A program made the translations under genes and the position numbers. The notes below the pieces were generated by a model. The model was not told where the DNA came from. It worked only from the letters and a program-made list of their open reading frames with translations, and made no database searches. Positions 61,252-64,000 of a stretch of 64,000 nucleotides of DNA are shown piece after piece (position 1 is the stretch's first letter; every line of letters begins with the position of its first letter). The DNA lies in contig CAZVBQ010000010.1 of assembly GCA_964625575.1 (NCBI GenBank), forward strand, positions 1 to 64,000, in the 5' to 3' direction. The stretch is from UTCHB3 sp964625575. Lineage in GTDB: Bacteria; Bacteroidota; Ignavibacteria; Ignavibacteriales; Ignavibacteriaceae.

Positions 61252-61279
61252 ACTGAATAACTCAATATTATTGAAAGCC

Positions 61280-62398
61280 ATGGATTCCCTTTCGACCTCA
61301 AACAAAGCGCCAAACCAACCTGTTGCGTACGACGCGCTCGATCTCCAGATGATGGCCGTCCACGACATCAACAATCTCTTCACCGGAATTTTCTCGAATA
61401 CCCTTATGCTTCAAAAGCATTTGGTGAACAACAAGGAGGCGCTTCAGTATCTTGAGAACATTGAGCACTGCGCGCGCAGGGCAACTGAAATTGCTTCTGA
61501 AATGCTTGCCCCTTCGGGTACTGAAAGAAGGCGCGATACAAGAATAAACACAAGGCTTCTTATCAATGAAGCAGTTTCATCAGTGATCCACAATTTCTCA
61601 AACGACATTCATCTTTCCACTGAGATTAGCACAAGCATCGCGGACCTAAAAGGCAACTCCACCGAAATATACTCTATTATTTTGAATATCCTGATCAATG
61701 CCTTTGAAGCGATCCCTGAGAAAGGGACGATAACCATTACTGCCGTTAACATCTTCCCACCGGTAATGCTGGGTAAGGAAAATGAGGAAGATCAACCGAA
61801 GGTTCTCATTAATATTAAAGACGACGGTTCAGGCATGCCCCCTGATGTGCTTGATAAAATATTCCAGCCGTATTATTCCACCAAGAACAAGGGGAGGGTG
61901 AGTGGAATCGGCCTCTTCACTGTAAAAAATTTGGTGGAGGCTAACGGTGGCAGAATATTTGTTGAGAGCACTCCCGGTGAAGGGAGCAAGTTTTCACTGG
62001 AATTCCCTGCTTACATTAACACAAGAAAAGTGAGATCCAAGGAAAATTTTAACATTCTTATCGCCGATGACGAGGTGTTGCTTGTCTCCATTCTTGAGGA
62101 TCTTCTAACCGGATTGGGCTATCACGTCAGTTGCGTGAACTCAGCGGAGGATGCAATTGAGAAACTCAGAACTGACAATACATTTGACGTGTTTATAACT
62201 GATCTCAGGATGGGTGGCATCGATGGACTTGCAGCAGTAAAAGAGATAAGGAAGTTTGATCAGGATGTTAAGGTGATTCTTTCGACAGGTACCATGGGGC
62301 TCAATTCACTTGAGTTCACGGATGTGAGAGTGGACGCCGTGCTGCAGAAACCCTATGAACTTGAGTCATTACTTGCGCTTCTGAACAGCCTCGTGTGA
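61280..62398 (+). CDS. Sensorless hybrid histidine kinase with C-terminal receiver
   Basis: A 372-residue protein. Histidine kinase core: phospho-acceptor in AVHDINNLFTGIFSN, N box ILNILINAFEAIP, G1 DDGSGMP, G2 RVSGIGLFTVKNL. A receiver domain follows (about 255-372), with ILIADDEVLLVSI, the acceptor Asp in ITDLRMGGIDG and KPYELESL. It lacks any sensory or membrane domain, so a partner must supply the signal. ATG 61280 is used. It ends 5 bp before the convergent receiver gene. Confidence 0.93.
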   Translation: MDSLSTSNKAPNQPVAYDALDLQMMAVHDINNLFTGIFSNTLMLQKHLVNNKEALQYLENIEHCARRATEIASEMLAPSGTERRRDTRINTRLLINEAVSSVIHNFSNDIHLSTEISTSIADLKGNSTEIYSIILNILINAFEAIPEKGTITITAVNIFPPVMLGKENEEDQPKVLINIKDDGSGMPPDVLDKIFQPYYSTKNKGRVSGIGLFTVKNLVEANGGRIFVESTPGEGSKFSLEFPAYINTRKVRSKENFNILIADDEVLLVSILEDLLTGLGYHVSCVNSAEDAIEKLRTDNTFDVFITDLRMGGIDGLAAVKEIRKFDQDVKVILSTGTMGLNSLEFTDVRVDAVLQKPYELESLLALLNSLV

Positions 62399-62403
62399 TA
62401 TAT

Positions 62404-62763
62404 TTACATATAGAGAACCTTCCTGATCGAAACAAGAAGTTCATCGAGATCGTACGGTTTGGTGATGAAGTCACTTGCACCCAGTTTTGCTGAACGTATG
62501 GCTGAGGTCAGATCGGCGTAGGCGGTCAGTACGATAACCTTTAGTGAAATACCTTCTCTTTCCATCTCCTCTAACACGTAATAACCATCTTTTTCAGGCA
62601 TGTTCAGGTCGAGCAACATCAGATCGATACGGTTTTCCCTAAGATGTTTCAAGGCCTTATCGGCCGAATCAACTGAATGGACAGTGTAGCCAACTTCAGT
62701 GAGTTCCTCTTTCAGGATCTGACTAAGGGCGATTTCATCATCAACTATTAGAATAGTTTCCAT
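62404..62763 (-). CDS. Single-domain response regulator
   Basis: A 119-residue CheY-like receiver: ILIVDDEIALSQIL, acceptor Asp in LMLLDLNMPEKDG (about D54), VLTAYADLTSAI and the Lys of FITKPYDLDE. No output domain. It is convergent with the hybrid kinase and could accept its phosphate, or act with the secretin operon on the same strand. Confidence 0.93.
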   Translation of the reverse strand: METILIVDDEIALSQILKEELTEVGYTVHSVDSADKALKHLRENRIDLMLLDLNMPEKDGYYVLEEMEREGISLKVIVLTAYADLTSAIRSAKLGASDFITKPYDLDELLVSIRKVLYM

Positions 62764-62810
62764 GTTACGGTGATCTCAAAATTTCCGGTTCAGTTTATAA
62801 AAACAGTAAA

Positions 62811-64000
62811 TCATTTTTCCTTTTCAGGGTCTTCGCCCTTCATCTCTTGCTGGTTGGGACTTTTCTTCTTGATATCTTCGTTGTTTGTACGGTGTTCCTG
62901 CAGTTTTTTGTCGAACAGTGTCTTGTCCGCGAGGTTTTTCACCCTGTCTTTCAGCGCGGGAAGAAGTTCGGTTTTTACAACGATGATGATCTCTTTTTTA
63001 GTCAGTTTTTTGGAATCACTTCCGGCAAGATACCTTATACCGAGCACCCACCATGGCAGGTCCTTCAAAATGGGAATGCCCGTCCGCACAACTGATTCAT
63101 CAGTGACATAAAGCCCGCCGATAACGGTTTCTTCACCATTCAGCATCAGTATCTGCGAGTTGGCTTTTGTTTTCCTGATCTCTGTCGAGAGTTCGCCGGG
63201 GAAGGCCGTACTTCTTTCGACAGCGAGCTTAAGAACGATATAGTCGATGCCTTGTTCGTTATAAATGTTAGGTGTAACGTCGATTATTGAACCTGTCTGG
63301 AAGAATTGATCGGTAACGTTACCTGCGAAATCCCTCTGTTTTATCGAGAAGTCGGAGCCTATCTGTATCTTTCCGTTCTCACCGTTCCTGACCACAATTG
63401 AAGGGTTGGCGATGATCTCGCCAAGATTTTCCGATTCAAAAAATCTGAACGTTCCGAGCAGGTCACCTTTGAAACTGCCGAGGTCAAATGCCGAACCCGC
63501 GGAGACCTTAAAATCAGTCGGGGTGGTTTCGGAAGTGGTCTCTCCGAACGTCTTCAGATCAATGCCGAAATTGTTGTTTGGGTCTGAGAGGAGCATCTTC
63601 CAGTTTACACCACGTTCCCTGAGAGCTGTATTATCAGCCTCGAAAAAGATCGCTGATATCTTCACTTCGCGGGCATCAACCGGAGCGTAGATCGATTTAT
63701 CAGGCTTGGGAATCTCAGGAACGATTATTGGGCTCTTCGGGTTGTCCACAATTATCACTTCAGCGGTTTCCTCTATCAGCAAACCCCTGTATTGGCTGAT
63801 GATCTTCAGAGCTTTCATATAATTGATATTTATAAGCTCTATGCCGATCGGTTCTTTTCCTTCCACCTTTGTGACAATTTTTCTGCCGGTCATTTTCATC
63901 GATATCTTTGAGAGTATCTCAATTGCCTGATCGAATGTCAGAGTGGGGGAGAGGGTAACAATTTCATCAGGTGAACTGTACTCGTTCAATTCTTTTTCGA
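62811..64000 (-). CDS. Secretin (GspD/PilQ-like), 5' end outside window
   Basis: The last 396 or so residues of an outer-membrane secretin. An N-terminal part with a N1/STN-like half (PTLTFDQAIEILSKIS, INYMKALKIISQYRGLLIEE) leads to the secretin domain with VKISAIFFEADNTALRERGVNW, LGEIIANPSIVVRNGENGKIQIG, TPNIYNEQGIDYIVLKLAVE and VIGGLYVTDESVVRTGIPILKDLPW. The end is a charged Lys/Glu tail. The frame stays open to the window edge, so TTG 63989 is unlikely to be the true start. It belongs to a type II secretion or type IV pilus system. Confidence 0.92.
   Translation of the reverse strand, partial: EKELNEYSSPDEIVTLSPTLTFDQAIEILSKISMKMTGRKIVTKVEGKEPIGIELININYMKALKIISQYRGLLIEETAEVIIVDNPKSPIIVPEIPKPDKSIYAPVDAREVKISAIFFEADNTALRERGVNWKMLLSDPNNNFGIDLKTFGETTSETTPTDFKVSAGSAFDLGSFKGDLLGTFRFFESENLGEIIANPSIVVRNGENGKIQIGSDFSIKQRDFAGNVTDQFFQTGSIIDVTPNIYNEQGIDYIVLKLAVERSTAFPGELSTEIRKTKANSQILMLNGEETVIGGLYVTDESVVRTGIPILKDLPWWVLGIRYLAGSDSKKLTKKEIIIVVKTELLPALKDRVKNLADKTLFDKKLQEHRTNNEDIKKKSPNQQEMKGEDPEKEK

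Noticed and set aside
1..64000. tRNA, rRNA, insertion sequence or phage genes
   Set aside because: I looked in the gaps and found no cloverleaf-like sequence with a T-loop GTTCRA motif, no transposase, integrase or phage motifs.

Overview
The window looks like a chromosomal segment from a member of the Bacteroidota/Chlorobiota side of the FCB group, most plausibly an Ignavibacteria-type bacterium. This placement is inferred from gene content: a GWxTD-domain protein, a Bacteroidota-style LptE lipoprotein, a DUF3822-like gene beside rsmD, many exported proteins ending their signal peptides in SQ/AQ, and promoters of the Bacteroidota form TTTG-N20-TAnnTTTG. Coding density is very high: no gene-free gap exceeds 300 bp. 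I see no rRNA, tRNA, CRISPR array, transposase or phage gene.

Layout. 1-3 kb: tail of a cut-off gene, then a PAS histidine kinase and its sigma-54 response regulator (minus strand). 3-6.4 kb: glyS, a TPR lipoprotein-like gene, a trpG/pabA-type amidotransferase. 6.4-11.8 kb (minus): the heat-shock cluster hrcA-grpE-dnaJ, continuing into comEA-like, two uncharacterised genes and rsmD. 12-19.5 kb: a distal complex I cluster nuoJKLM-[Na+/H+ antiporter]-[unknown 120-aa protein]-nuoN with its own promoter and terminator. 19.6-25.3 kb: nnrE/D, VanZ-like, TonB-like, SanA/YdcF-like, nusB, UMF1-type transporter. 25.3-28.4 kb: a PaaE-like reductase and a thioredoxin-like protein (minus), then a DUF6600 protein that appears to be driven by a sigma-54 promoter with upstream half-sites. 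28.6-36 kb: acyl-CoA dehydrogenase, an exported YidD-like protein with two paralogous membrane proteins, an ACT-domain protein plus UPF0210 pair, and a KimA-like potassium/amino-acid permease.

36-42.8 kb is the metabolic centrepiece: a complete hdrC-hdrB-hdrA-flxD-flxC-flxB-flxA operon, predicted to form a flavin-bifurcating NADH dehydrogenase/heterodisulfide-reductase-like complex. Two palindromes lie just upstream. Together with the nuo cluster and its embedded antiporter this suggests an organism that moves electrons among NADH, ferredoxin, thiol/disulfide carriers and quinone, i.e. an anaerobe or facultative anaerobe.

43.5-59 kb is a long co-directional block for RNA modification (miaB, rimO) and the cell envelope: an MBL-fold hydrolase, a sigma-54 activator without an input domain, lptE, a TPR protein, a GT9 glycosyltransferase, a DUF3108 protein, zinc-ribbon/DUF2007, cdsA, GWxTD, a PfkB sugar kinase, a BamA/TamA-like outer-membrane protein and a penicillin-acylase-like protein that seems to lack the catalytic Ser motif. 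59-64 kb: an Ig-like lipoprotein, an ICMT-like methyltransferase, a sensorless hybrid kinase, a lone receiver protein and a secretin cut by the window edge.

Besides genes, several intergenic regions carry degenerate tandem octamers (AGTACCGA-type) and heptamers (TGTGAAC/TATGACG-type) next to GC-rich palindromes; one similar palindrome sits in frame inside a gene. These repeats are the least explained DNA in the window.
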